Shown: one piece after another, positions 20,903 through 31,121 of the stretch | Layout of the letters: each line of letters begins with the position of its first letter | Position numbering within the stretch: position 1 is the stretch's first letter | Assembly: GCA_016748015.1 (NCBI GenBank) | Contig: JAAOMT010000523.1 | Span: 1,443,462 to 1,507,461, forward strand | DNA: 64,000 nucleotides | Reading direction: 5' to 3' | Origin: Geosiphon pyriformis | Lineage: Eukaryota > Glomeromycota > Glomeromycetes > Archaeosporales > Geosiphonaceae | Notes under the pieces: generated by a model | The model's database searches: none | Told to the model about the DNA's origin: nothing | The model's input: the letters and a program-made list of their open reading frames with translations, nothing else | Translations under genes and position numbers: made by a program

Positions 20903-22460
20903 TCACATTCTCCAAATTTCACTCCAAAATATTTTTCGGATTGCAGAGTATTCTCGCCAAGTTTTTCTGGCCTGGCAAATAAATTATTACATCCCTATGT
21001 TGAATAAAATTACAAATTCAATATCATTCTTGTCTCATTTCAATTCGTAAAAATTCACTATACTCACTGGACTTTCTAATTCCCCATCATTAATCCCCGG
21101 GCATTCATACAAAGGTCCATTTACTTGGCTTACCCAATACTCTTGTTTTGGATGCAGATAATTTCGGAAGCGTGGCAATGTTGGGAGAGTTTCTGTAAAG
21201 AAGGTAAATCGATAGACTAAAGGTCTTTCTTGAAAGGATAGTCTCTGATTTACCAATTGGGCAAAAGCTTTATTGCCAATTCGTGGAAGACTATATGTAA
21301 AAACAGTAATTTGAGTACTAGGAAATTCTAGCTTTAGGGCAAGTGCTGTGAATATTGCATACGCTAGAGACGAAATATTAGATAATTAATAAACATGTCA
21401 ACAATAAACTAAAGTTTGGAGGATAAATTCGGAATGTAATATTTACCGCCACCAATATTTAGACCGGCTAATCGAATGGGCTTATTACTGTCAGTCAACT
21501 CTTGCACTATTATTCTCATCTCATCCAAAATTCGATCAGATGCTTGTTGATAACGATTCCAAAGCCCCTGATGCACTAAAACTCCGATTTCGTTCAGGTA
21601 AGGTATTTGAACTGAATATTGAGAATTTTCAAGGAACCCTGCAAGCTTAGGAAGCGGGTCGCCAGGGAATAATATCAAATTTTCTCTTTGCTCTTTTACT
21701 GAACTTTCAACTGATCCAAAGTATGCTGTTTTTTAGAAAAAGGAAGTTTAAGAAGGCTCGTTCATGTGAATGGCATGAGTAATAGAGAAATACCTTCAAT
21801 AAATAACGAAAAATTCTTTTGTTTTTCTTTGCATTGAAGATCCCAGAGGGCCAATGTATATTTTCGAAAGAATAGCACCAAGTCTGCGGATTGAACTAGC
21901 TTTCGATATTCAGGATCCGCAGAACCGAAAGATGAGTTGAACCTCCAGTTTCGTAGAAAGTCTTCTTCACTTATTGGGAATGATGGTGGACTAGAGGCTC
22001 CTGAATCGGAACTTGAGAGTTGGGAATTCAAAGGTTCAGAGAGTGAAATTGTGGATTGATTATCAACTTCATCTGAAAATTTTGCTTTGTCAGCCAAAGA
22101 TAAAATGGTTTGGGTTTCCTCACTTGGAGTGTTTGGAAATTCATTAAATTCATTGTTAAGCAAGGAAAGATTTGTGTCTAATAAAGGAGCTTGTGAATCG
22201 ATGGATTGATTGTTCGAAGTTTCAGGCAGATCATTTAATTCAGCGGAAAGCGAATCAGGATTATTAAGGCTTGCTAATATTACTTCCTCGGGATTTTTTA
22301 GCAAGTCAAATGTGTCAATCTCCTGGCGTTTTTGGAAAAGCTCTTGTTCATGTATGCTAACATTATTTAAAGGTTTTATTGGTGTGGGATTGATAAAGGG
22401 AAAAAAGGTGAACAAAAACAGGAAGGATGCAAATTTGTGTATGAAAGCTCTTGGGAGCAT
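20903..22460 (-). CDS. Class-3 lipase homologue lacking the catalytic serine
   Basis: Exons 21794-22460, 21447-21725 and 21068-21363, plus a probable short last exon at 20903-20971 (or read-through to a stop at 21035). The start MLPRAFIHKF is preferred to an upstream ATG at 22502 because it opens a signal peptide (FASFLFLFTFFPFINPTPIK). A long acidic, Ser/Glu-rich stretch precedes the lipase domain. The domain has all the family landmarks, but the nucleophile elbow reads RLAGLNIGGG where active paralogues in this window read VGHSLGGG, so the Ser is Asn and the His before it is Leu. TYSLPRIGN replaces TYGQPRIGN, and the Asp region reads FFTETLP instead of SNDDIP. The late His (YLHPKQEYW) is kept. 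The intron positions match those of the paralogues at 33114 and 34819. Probably a catalytically dead secreted protein, perhaps binding lipid or competing with its relatives. Confidence 0.82.
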
Positions 22461-22937
22461 TTCGATGAGTTCAAGATATTTGAAATGGTTATAGGATTGC
22501 AATTAAGAAATTTATTTATTTAAGAAGGGAATAGCATTTACATGTGACCCAGAGAATTATAATTTTGAAACATTCATTATTTTGCCCTTGCAATCTAAAT
22601 ATTGAAATCAGCATACGTAAATATCAAATAATTCGGAATATAGGTGTGCCGGATGGATTGTAATATGACAATAATAGATCTCAAGGCTCCATCAAGCAAT
22701 GCCAGAGAAAAATCCCCGAGAGTCATTTTCGTCTATATCTATTATAGTCTTACAATTTCAGCGTTTATATATCTTAGATTCTCTGATGTTTTGGATGTTT
22801 CCACACCAACTGCGAAAAATGAAATTAAATAGTAAAAGTTAATAAGAATATATGTTTAATAATTATAAAAATATTTGATTTAATACAATAATACAATAAT
22901 ACAATCATAACTTTTAAAAAAATTACATATAAAACTA

Positions 22938-22995
<58 letters not shown>

Positions 22996-23505
22996 TAACA
23001 TTAAATGAATTTTTTTATTTACTATTCATTTATTTATTAACTTTTTATTATATTATTATTTTGTTCAAAATTTTTTAAACTTTAAATATATTTCTAATTA
23101 AAATATAAATTAATAATTTGACTCATTTTTAGAAAACTGTTTTTTAATATTATTTTGAAGAGTAATTTTTAAAATTGAAAGTTGTAAAAATAATAATAAT
23201 ACAAAGTTACAAAAAATTAAAATAGTTATAAATAATTACAGTAATTATTACAATCGTAGTAATTTTATTAGATTCCAAAAATAATAGCAAATAATTTTAC
23301 AGGAAATTGGTTAAAAATATTTTTAGGCGTGTTAAGAAGTGTATTAAAAAAAATGTTCCATGACTTGTTTATTACCTATGGATTATTTGATCGGCTTGGC
23401 AGAATTTAACTAGGGCTTATATAGGAATTCCACAGTTGCTCTACTAAAAATTTAATTTTCTTCTGATGATAGAGAAATACAATTTGCAAAAACAAAAAAA
23501 AAAGG
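22461..23505. other. AT-rich intergenic DNA with an (AAT)n tract
   Basis: Upstream region of the lipase-like gene. It includes a pure (AAT)n microsatellite at about 22938-22992. The open frame 22644-22832 has no recognisable family and is not called. Confidence 0.65.
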
Positions 23506-24390
23506 AAATGGCAGAACCTCCCTACTTATCAATAACTCAAGAAGTCAGAACTGATAAGCTAGATTTGGAAAGTCATGAAATGTTGCATTCCCAGAGACTT
23601 GGTATCAAATAATAATGTTCAGATCGCAAAGAGAGCCGAATTAGAAGCATTTGCTTATACATCGAACAGAAACCTGAAATTCTTGAAATTCGCTGGTGTG
23701 GAGAATGACAAAGATTACCTAGACAATGTGTCTGACCTAACAGAATTGAGCGAAGATGGTAGGTAAATTTATATTTATTGCTCCTTTCTAGCATTTCTTC
23801 TATCAAATTGTTTTGAATAATATCTATAGCTACAGCAGATGATGCGTCACTTGAAAACAAGGTTTATCGCGAGTCTATTGAAGCCGTTGACAGTGACGAT
23901 AATGATTTCACCGATAATGAATGGGAGGTTTAAAAAAACTATTATTGAAAAAAATAATGAGATAACCCTATTATCAAAATTTTAGTAGCTAATTTTGAGG
24001 ATAATACGGAAACATCAGTTTCGGCCTTAGAAAAGGTAGAAAGGATTTTGTGGAAAAGCTGCCAAAACTTCTGAGCCTTGTATGAAAATTCGGAATCACA
24101 TACTCAATTCCTGGATAGAAAGGAAGCCAGATTATGTTACCAAGACAAGTATTCAAACAGGTTTGAAGGTAGTTTCAAAATGAAAATTTTCAATTACTTT
24201 TTTACCACAATTTATTCAGAATTGTGGTGATGTGAATGCTATCGGTCGAGTTCATACCTACTTAGAAGTAATTGGGGCAATTAATGTTGGGAAAGTTTTA
24301 ATTCCTCCTAAAACAAGACGACCATATCAAAGACGACAGTATGAAGAAACCGTGGATGGATTTTATGAATTTGGAAATATCCGTAATTGA
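23506..24390 (+). pseudogene. SWIRM-domain protein gene, broken
   Basis: The 3' part is convincing. One exon reads KIRNHILNSWIERKPDYVT (about 24080-24168). It ends at a GTAGTT donor and continues, after an intron ending in TTCAG, with [20 protein letters not shown] and a basic tail [20 protein letters not shown] before TGA at 24390. The D-V-N-x-I-x-R-V-H-x-Y-L-E-x-x-G-A-I-N signature is that of SWIRM domains in chromatin proteins such as MYSM1. Upstream, acidic segments (NVSDLTELSED, then SLENKVYRESIEAVDSDDND) look like its N-terminal part. The frame breaks near 23608, where MAEPPYLSIT.. runs into TAA, and again near 24050, where ALEKVERILWK leaves the frame. Expected role: nuclear, histone or DNA binding. 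As sequenced it is not intact, unless unseen splicing rescues it. Confidence 0.6.
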
Positions 24391-25252
24391 AAAGGCTATT
24401 TTGATGATAACTAAGTCCAGAAGGGGTTAGTTGAATAACTCATTGAATCTTCTGCGAATTTTTTTAGATTTTTATAGAATGTAAATAAAACAAGACACAG
24501 ACGAGTTCGTGATGGCTTAGGGAGATGGTATGTCAGCGTGATTTCAAAAAATATTTGATAGACATACGAAAGATGTTTGTTTCTCTTTTATTTATTCTTT
24601 TGTCATTTGTCAAGAAAGATCTTTATAATGCTAACTTTAATGACCGTAATCAAAGCCCAAGTTTTAGTTTAAAATTCTTTTGATCTTATTACAATATAAC
24701 ATGAGCTCCAACTGCAATCCTCTTGATTACTCCTGCGAATTCAGATTCATGGGGCAAAATGCGATTCAGAAGCACGCGCAAGCAACGTCGGGTTAATTAT
24801 GAGGAAATATCCACCTAATTTCTTCGTGATCCTCGCATTTAGTAGTTGAAGCAGAACTTCTCAAACTTTTCTTATAAATATTTGATCATCAATTAAAAGC
24901 GGTTTTGCTCCAGTAATCAAAGAGGAAGTAGAAAATCTTACAATGTCAAGGATGATATTTATGAAAGAAATTATCCTGCCGATTTTCAGTTGCTTACTGC
25001 TTCAACAGTAATGAAAGTAGCAGGCAAACAACCCTATGATTTGGATCTTTATTCTCACAAAGTCGAAGAAAATACCAATTATGAAGAAACCGAAATAACA
25101 CCTTTTACCACACATGAAAAAGGTCCTTCTGCTCTTTCATCCTATGCTTATTGTCAATTAAAAGAATATTTTTGACAATGTTGAAGAAAAATATGAGGCT
25201 AACGTGATGCGCAACAATAATTAAATTTTCCTTAGAGGTAGATTTCAATTTC
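24391..25252. other. Intergenic with scattered protein-like fragments
   Basis: Short stretches such as KTRHRRVRDGLGRWYV (about 24490), RSTRKQRRVNYEE (about 24752) and NYPADFQLLTASTVMKVAGK (about 24971-25030, in the open frame ending at 25175) look like coding relics. They lie on the same strand as the SWIRM gene and could be further decayed parts of it or of a duplicate. No intact gene model could be built. Confidence 0.35.
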
Positions 25253-26035
25253 CTATAATAGAAAAGCACACTTGGAAAATAGAGACAACATTTGAGACAA
25301 TTCGTTTCCATTATTTGAAGGTATAACATTATTTGTGGGATTTTTGTTGCCATTTGCATTATTATTAATATTTGGGTCTGCCATAACTTTAGGACGTGTG
25401 CCGCGATAAATCTTCGAGGCTAACTTTTCATCGTGGTTGCAATTAAAAAATGTCATTTTTCCGGTTGCTACCCTATATATAATCATCCCAAAACTGTAAA
25501 TATCGGTTGGAGCAGATCTGGTTCCTCCTATTAAAATTTCTGGGGCAAGATATGGCAAACTGCAGCTTGTTCATTCCAATAGAGTCTTAAGTCCCGATAA
25601 TTTGAAATTGATACCTGACCTGATATCGTCGAAGAATTTCAAGGTTGAAAATTGTGTGAGGAGTTGCTTTCGTCGCTCGAAATCTTGTTCTTGCCTTGCA
25701 CTGGAGGCACAGGGGGTGATATCAACATTTGAGAAGTTTTACTAAATTTTTCCCTGCGTTCTGAGATTCATTGACAGGATAGAAACAGCCAATATCATTT
25801 AAATACAAATAACTGGGATGTTTTAGATTAAAAATTATTGTTTCCTTCGTGTAGATTGCCATGAATTAATCCTGCACTATGAAGGGCTGATAATGCAATC
25901 GCAATTTCATACAGAATTTCAAATTTCTTCATTCAGCTAATTTCATGGAACGGCAAGCCAGCCTCCATTACAAGAATGAAATTTTTAGTATTAGGTTCTG
26001 GAATATCCCATAGCATAATGGAGTATGTCTCCGAA
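25253..26035 (-). pseudogene. Protein kinase relic
   Basis: Pieces of a kinase domain of the type expanded in mycorrhizal fungi appear in order on the minus strand. They are EPNTKNFILVMEAG (about 25985), IALSALHSAGLIHGNLHEGN (about 25890-25850), KLSGLKTLLE then a stop (about 25610), and an open 101-codon end starting MPYLAPEILIGGTRSAPTDI and continuing IYSFGMIIYRVATGK and HDEKLASKIYRGTRPKV. The catalytic loop reads H-G-N where active kinases have H-R-D, so the catalytic base is lost. The DFG region is also unrecognisable, an in-frame TGA precedes the APE segment, and the last third of the domain is missing. Dead as an enzyme and as a gene. Confidence 0.75.
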
Positions 26036-26449
26036 TATTACTTCTCTGGAATAGTTTAGAATCCTCAAGACACCACTAAAGGAAAATTTTTTTACTCTGA
26101 ACGTATCATTTAAATATACGATATTTACTTGAAAGAGGACTTGTCTTCAGAATATTTGGAGTAGGATTACTAATACCTATACGAGTTGTGGTATGCGGAT
26201 TTGCAGGCCTTGCCTTTGCACAAGTATTTAATTGCAGACAATCATCATTCTTACCGTCATCCCTACCATCATCATTCCCACTGACTTAACTTGTAAAACA
26301 TATTAATAAAAGAATCAATTTTTGTCACCAAGTCCCTATAAATCAGTATTCAGCAAACGTGAAAATTTTAATCTCTTCCTCTCCTTTGCCATTGACGCTA
26401 TTTTGATTATTCTTATCTTCCCCATTATATTTTCCTTTTATTGTCGTCT

Positions 26450-26775
26450 TCACTGTCTTTATTATTGTCATTACTGTCTTTATCATTATTACTGTCTTTA
26501 TTATTGTCATTGTCTTTATTATCGTTTTTGTCTTATCATCATTATCTTTATTATTATCATCTTTGCGATATCCTTTTTTCAATCACTGTCTTAATACAAT
26601 TTGGATTATAAAAGTAACCCTTTACTCTCTCTTTTTTTTTCTCAAGCTAGTTTTTAAAAATGTTAATTCCACTACTACTACCACCATCACCACTACTATT
26701 AGCACCACGACCGCCACGGCCACCACCACCACCACCACCACCACCATTGCTACCACCATCCCCACTACCACCGTT
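26450..26775. repeat. Low-complexity tracts beside the foldback element
   Basis: 26450-26560 repeats a degenerate TGTCTTTATTATTGTCATTA-like unit. 26670-26775 is (ACC)n/(CAC)n, interrupted. Translations of both strands are long runs of one or two residues (for example Thr-rich at 26563-26817) and are not genes. Confidence 0.85.
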
Positions 26776-26793
26776 AAGCAAAAAGAAAAACAC

Positions 26794-27569
26794 AGCAGCT
26801 CTTTAAAATCCTATTGAAATAAACAAGTTGCAGAATGGTCTCAAAAATTGTGGTTACCCATTATGATTGACTCTGCTGCTTCACTTTCAACTTCTTTCAA
26901 CATGTCTTCCTTTTCTATTTTGTAAAATTCATGGTTTTCTTCAACAAATCAATCTCCAATAAATATGAGCTGGTCAAGAATATTTTTGCCAGCAACAGTG
27001 GAATGCAAAGATGATGAACCAAATTGCAAAAAAATGACAATTCATAACAAACACCAAAAAAACAGAAAAGATTCTCAATCGCACATTTTAAAATATATTC
27101 AAATTATCTTTAAAAACAACTTTTAAAGTAATGAATGAGATTGGCCTGATTTGCTTTTAAAACAGTAATGGGATGGAACAAAAAACGTCAAATCAGAAAT
27201 CAAAATGGTATTATTGAAAGAAGCCTATAATTATTCAACAAAACAACTTCTTTTCAATGATAATTTAGCTATTTGGGTGAACAAAAGTTTTGTAGAGCTG
27301 TTGTTCAGTTGAGCATGCTTTTATAAGTTTGTTTAGGTTTATTTATATTTTATTGTTCATTATTTTTGCGTTCTACTGTTGATGGCAAGAATATTCTTTA
27401 CCAGTTCATATGTATTGAAGGTTGGTTTATTGAAGAAAATCTTGAATTTTGCAAAATAGAGAAGAAAACATATTAAAAGTGAAGCAGCAGAAACAGTTAT
27501 AATGAATAACCACAATTTTTGAGACTATTTTGCAACTTGTTCATGCCAATAGGGTTTTACAGGGCTGCT
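26794..27569. mobile_element. 776-bp foldback element with long inverted repeats
   Basis: The outer ends are AGCAGCTCTTTAAAATCCTA on the left and, read in reverse complement, AGCAGCCCTGTAAAACCCTA on the right. The match continues inward through AACAAGTTGC, CTCAAAAATTGTGGTTA and CTGCTGCTTCACTT, then a TTCTATTTTG.AAAATTCA block and a GAATAT.TTGCCA.CAACAGT block. The arms are at least about 230 bp each with roughly 80-88% identity by eye. The middle is AT-rich without a transposase frame. No target duplication was evident next to (ACC)n on the left and GTTGTT on the right. It is non-coding and would form a very large hairpin. The transposon class is unknown. Confidence 0.75.
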
Positions 27570-27615
27570 TTTGTTGTTTAAAATTTTCTTTTTGCTTAAG
27601 GGCGGTAGTGGTGAT

Positions 27616-27620
27616 AGCAA

Positions 27621-27652
<32 letters not shown>
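27616..27652. repeat. (GTA)n/(GGT)n microsatellite
   Basis: About a dozen GGT and AGT triplets in a row just outside the right arm of the foldback element. The short open frame across it (27571-27810) is not called as a gene. Confidence 0.9.
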
Positions 27653-28080
27653 GAATTAAATTTTTAGAAACTAGCTTTAATTATACTTTGCAACAACTAG
27701 GATTCTTAATATTCCAAAAATATTATAAAGCAAAACTTAAATTGCCTAAATTTCTCAAATTTATTCTTAAAAAAAGTTGTTTAATGTGTAAAAAGCAAAA
27801 TATTCTATAATTTTATTCAATACTTGAACTTATAATACTTTAAAAAATTCTTTGGGAATATTTTTGATTGAGGATTTTATTTTGGAATAAATAAATGCAT
27901 CTTCCTTTGAATATGATTTTTAGGCGAAAAACCTATTCTTTCAACTATTGTAAAAAGTTTTGCTCAATAGTAAAATATGAAGTGATAATACAAAAAAGAT
28001 ATTGGAATATTGCTTGGAAATTTAAAGGTCATTTAAAATGAATAATTTGATTTCTTAATCTTTACAGAATTATATTAATT

Positions 28081-28545
28081 AAGAGAATTTGAAATATACG
28101 AAAGAAATTGTCATCACACTTGAAGAAAATGACAAAAGTCAATCGGAGGTGCAATATGGAAAAAAGTTGATAACAAGAACATTCACAATAAATACATGTA
28201 TTAAATTGTGTTATTCTCAAAGAAAAAATATTGCATGTGGTCAGAGCTGCAAGCGTTTTCTCAAAAATCAGGAAATTTCTGGATGATGTGGATGTACATA
28301 AAATTATGGTCATTTACTTGTATAATTTGTACAATATTCTTTTGTTCTGATATAATAAAGGATTTAGGTTCAAATATTAAAAAATTTATTTTTCTTAACA
28401 GAATGATTTTCACTTATAAGTCTTTTTTAGGTTTTACTGAAAGACATTTCGGGACCTTGCAACCGAAATGATGCAGTGGCACTGTGCGACTTACTTGCAC
28501 AAAGGAAATTGGCTTCAGAACGAGTATCAGCATACAAAGGATGTT
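28081..28545 (+). other. Possible exons of an unrecognised gene
   Basis: Three protein-like stretches lie on the plus strand just upstream of the pseudokinase gene. They are KYTKEIVITLEENDKSQSEV (from about 28092), KEKILHVVRAASVFSKIRKF followed by LDDVDVHK (about 28220-28305), and, after a TTTTTTAG acceptor, VLLKDISGPCNRNDAVALCD then LLAQRKLASERVSAYKG (about 28432-28540). Composition is typical of real protein, while the gaps are AT-rich and intron-like. The phases could not be joined with confidence and no start codon was found. I do not recognise the family; it may be a decayed gene. Confidence 0.3.
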
Positions 28546-28649
28546 TTTTACTTAAATAATGTTTCCCAACTTTGGTTTTCAGAATATCTTGGTAAAAGAA
28601 GTTTAAAAAAATCTCCGTTTATTTCAAGACGAAAAAAATCTTAAAAACA

Positions 28650-31121
28650 ATGCCGAAGCAGCACATTCCCCGAAAAGCGTCTCAATCAATTGACGGATAT
28701 TTGACGCCACCTGTGGATGAAAAGAATCCCATATTTTCACAAATGCTTGATATCACTGGAACTACAGTTGTTACCATAGATGCTACTGTCAGCACGGCAG
28801 GAAACTTTATGGGAGTAATGTCAGCTGTTGGCAGTGCTGCTGGTCAAGTTGGAGCGATGGCAACCTTCGCTACCTTTGTTCCTTTAATTTCAGATGTTTT
28901 AAGATTGGTCGAAGGAATGGTACAACTTTACCAACAAGCCGAACACAATAAACGTATATGTGGTGTACTATTGGATCGTGTATTCGCAGCCGAAGCAGCC
29001 GTGAAAAATTTGCAAGTTCGAAAAAATGAACACATGGATTTTTTCAAAAATAACGAAAACTATCGAATTTTTCAGAATTTTCGAAATAATATTGAGAAAA
29101 TAAAACGATTTATAGAAGACATTTCACAGATTAAAGGGTTGCGCAAATTCACTCAAGGATATTTACAAGCTAATGCCATTAAGAAAACTTTCAAAGAACT
29201 TACAAAAGAGTTTGATGGCTATATGCAAACGTTGCAATTTACAATCACTATCGAGATTCATGCACAACAACAGAAAGATGGTGAGGTTTTGGATCAAGAT
29301 ATCAACGAATTAAAGCAAGTAAGTACTCTACGTATCATGCTAGATTAAACATTTTTTATTATTAGTGATGAATGATTAATAGTTACTTCTCTTAGTACCT
29401 GAGCGATATAGAAGGTGGAATTACGGATATACGCGGAGATATTTCTCTTGCTATTGAGAGGATTGATCTTTTGGCTAGGTTGTTCCTTAAACAACCTCCA
29501 GAGCTGTCGAGTTCGTCATCACTCCCAATCTCCACTGATCAACCTCTTGAAATCTCCGCCTTTACACCTCCAGAAAGTCAAAAGGGTAAAGTACAGAAAC
29601 GTATCAGGAAGGCGGATTATGAAGAGGCTGCTTTCAAAGAGCTTACTTTAGAAACGTTACCCCATGATATTTACACCCAAGTCACAATTCTCAAGAAACT
29701 GCAAGATTCTAAAAATATAATCAGATTTTATGGTCTGGCAAAAGAAAATGAGAAATTATATTTGGTTACGGAATGGGCTGAGCACCGAAGTTTGAAAGAA
29801 TATTATACAAATTATTCGAACCTTTACGATTGGAGAAAGAAAATTGAGTTTGCCCTTGACATTTGTCGTGGTTTGAGCTTTCTGCAAGCGGTTAACATCC
29901 TTCATCATGATATTCGAAGCGAAAATGTACTCGTCCTTCAAACCGGGAAGGCAAAAATCGCTAATTTTGGGTTATCACGTGGGTTCAGTCAGGCCACGAA
30001 AAATATTGCAGCAAATGTTGAGAATGTTCGTTATATGGCTCCTGAAAAAATAATTGATCGTAGATATCGTTATGATTGCAAATGTGAAATTTATAGGTTT
30101 GTTATTTTTAGCTCAAGTCTTTTTGTTATTGTTGTTGTTGTTGTTGAACAAGAAATTGAACATGGACAAATTTATTCCTTTCATATTTTTACAGTTTTGG
30201 AATGCTTTTATGGGAGATTTATGAAAAGAAAATTCCATATAGTAATATTCTTAATGACATAGTGAAAATTCGGGAAATCGTGGTAAATAAGAAAATGCGT
30301 GAAACTTGGACATCCCCAAATACTCCGTCCGAATACAAGAAGGTTTATAATCAGGGTAAGATTTTTGTGAAAAATCTTTTTGAAATTTTCAATGATCAAC
30401 TTTAACCTAATTTTCCCATTGTGAAATAGCTGTCCATGATGATCCCAGTCTGCGACCATCCATTTCAGATATTTTCAAAATGTTAGTTCCTCTTTGGAAA
30501 AACGTTCAGCCACCCCCATCACCGAGAATGGTTCCATTAAGGAATAATTCTCAATTTTCTGAATCAGAAAAAGGTGATAGTGATAATGAAGGCGATAGTG
30601 ATGAAGATTGTAGCATTGAACCCCCAAGGATACCTCTACAAGAAGCAATTAGGGAACACAAAAAGAAGGATGGAGATAAAAAGAAAGCATGGGATGCTTT
30701 TCAATATTATAAAAATATTGGAGATATTCAAGCGAAATATTGGGTTGGTTACTACCTTTACTATGACATTCTCAAATTTCCTGAAACAGAGTATAGTAAA
30801 GAAGAACGTCTTCAAGAGTCAGCTAAACTTTTCAAAGAAAGTGCCGATGAATGTGGGATGCAGGAAGCTCAACTTCGGTATGGTTATTGTTTATGGCATG
30901 GTCACGGGGTTGAGAAAGATATACCTGAGGCAATTAATTACTTTGAAAGGTCAGCTGATAATGGAAATGCTACGGCTATGTATAATGTTGGAAATGTTTA
31001 TTACAACGGAATAGGGGTTGAACCTGATATTCAAAAAGGGGAACAATATTTAATCATGGGTGCTTATAATGGACAACCGAAAGCGAGAGAAATGTGCGAT
31101 GAGAAGGGAATCAAATTGTGA
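28650..31121 (+). CDS. Helical bundle - pseudokinase - SEL1 protein (MLKL-like order)
   Basis: Exons 28650-29318, 29396-30096, 30195-30355 and 30430-31121, phases consistent, 740 residues. Residues about 25-245 are helical: an Ala/Gly-rich stretch (VSTAGNFMGVMSAVGSAAGQ), then VPLISDVLRLVEGMVQLYQQ and later helices. This resembles the N-terminal four-helix bundle region of MLKL-like and fungal HeLo-like proteins. Residues about 285-545 are a kinase fold: AAFKEL (ATP-site Lys), NIIRFYGL, ILHHDIRSENVLV (H-H-D for H-R-D), then KIANFGLS, where NFG replaces DFG, and VRYMAPEKI, IYSFGMLLWEIYEKKIPYS and a late LRPSISDIFKML. No glycine-rich loop is visible. The metal-binding Asp is therefore absent and the domain is probably a pseudokinase. 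The C-terminus has SEL1 repeats (LRYGYCLWHGHGVEKDIPEA, VGNVYYNGIGVEPDIQKGEQ). It is likely a signalling or membrane-acting protein; a cell-death role is only inference by analogy. Confidence 0.88.

Noticed and set aside
26343-26817. Frames rich in Thr or in Lys/Thr on both strands
   Set aside because: Products of simple repeats (ACC)n and TGTCTTTATTATT-like units.
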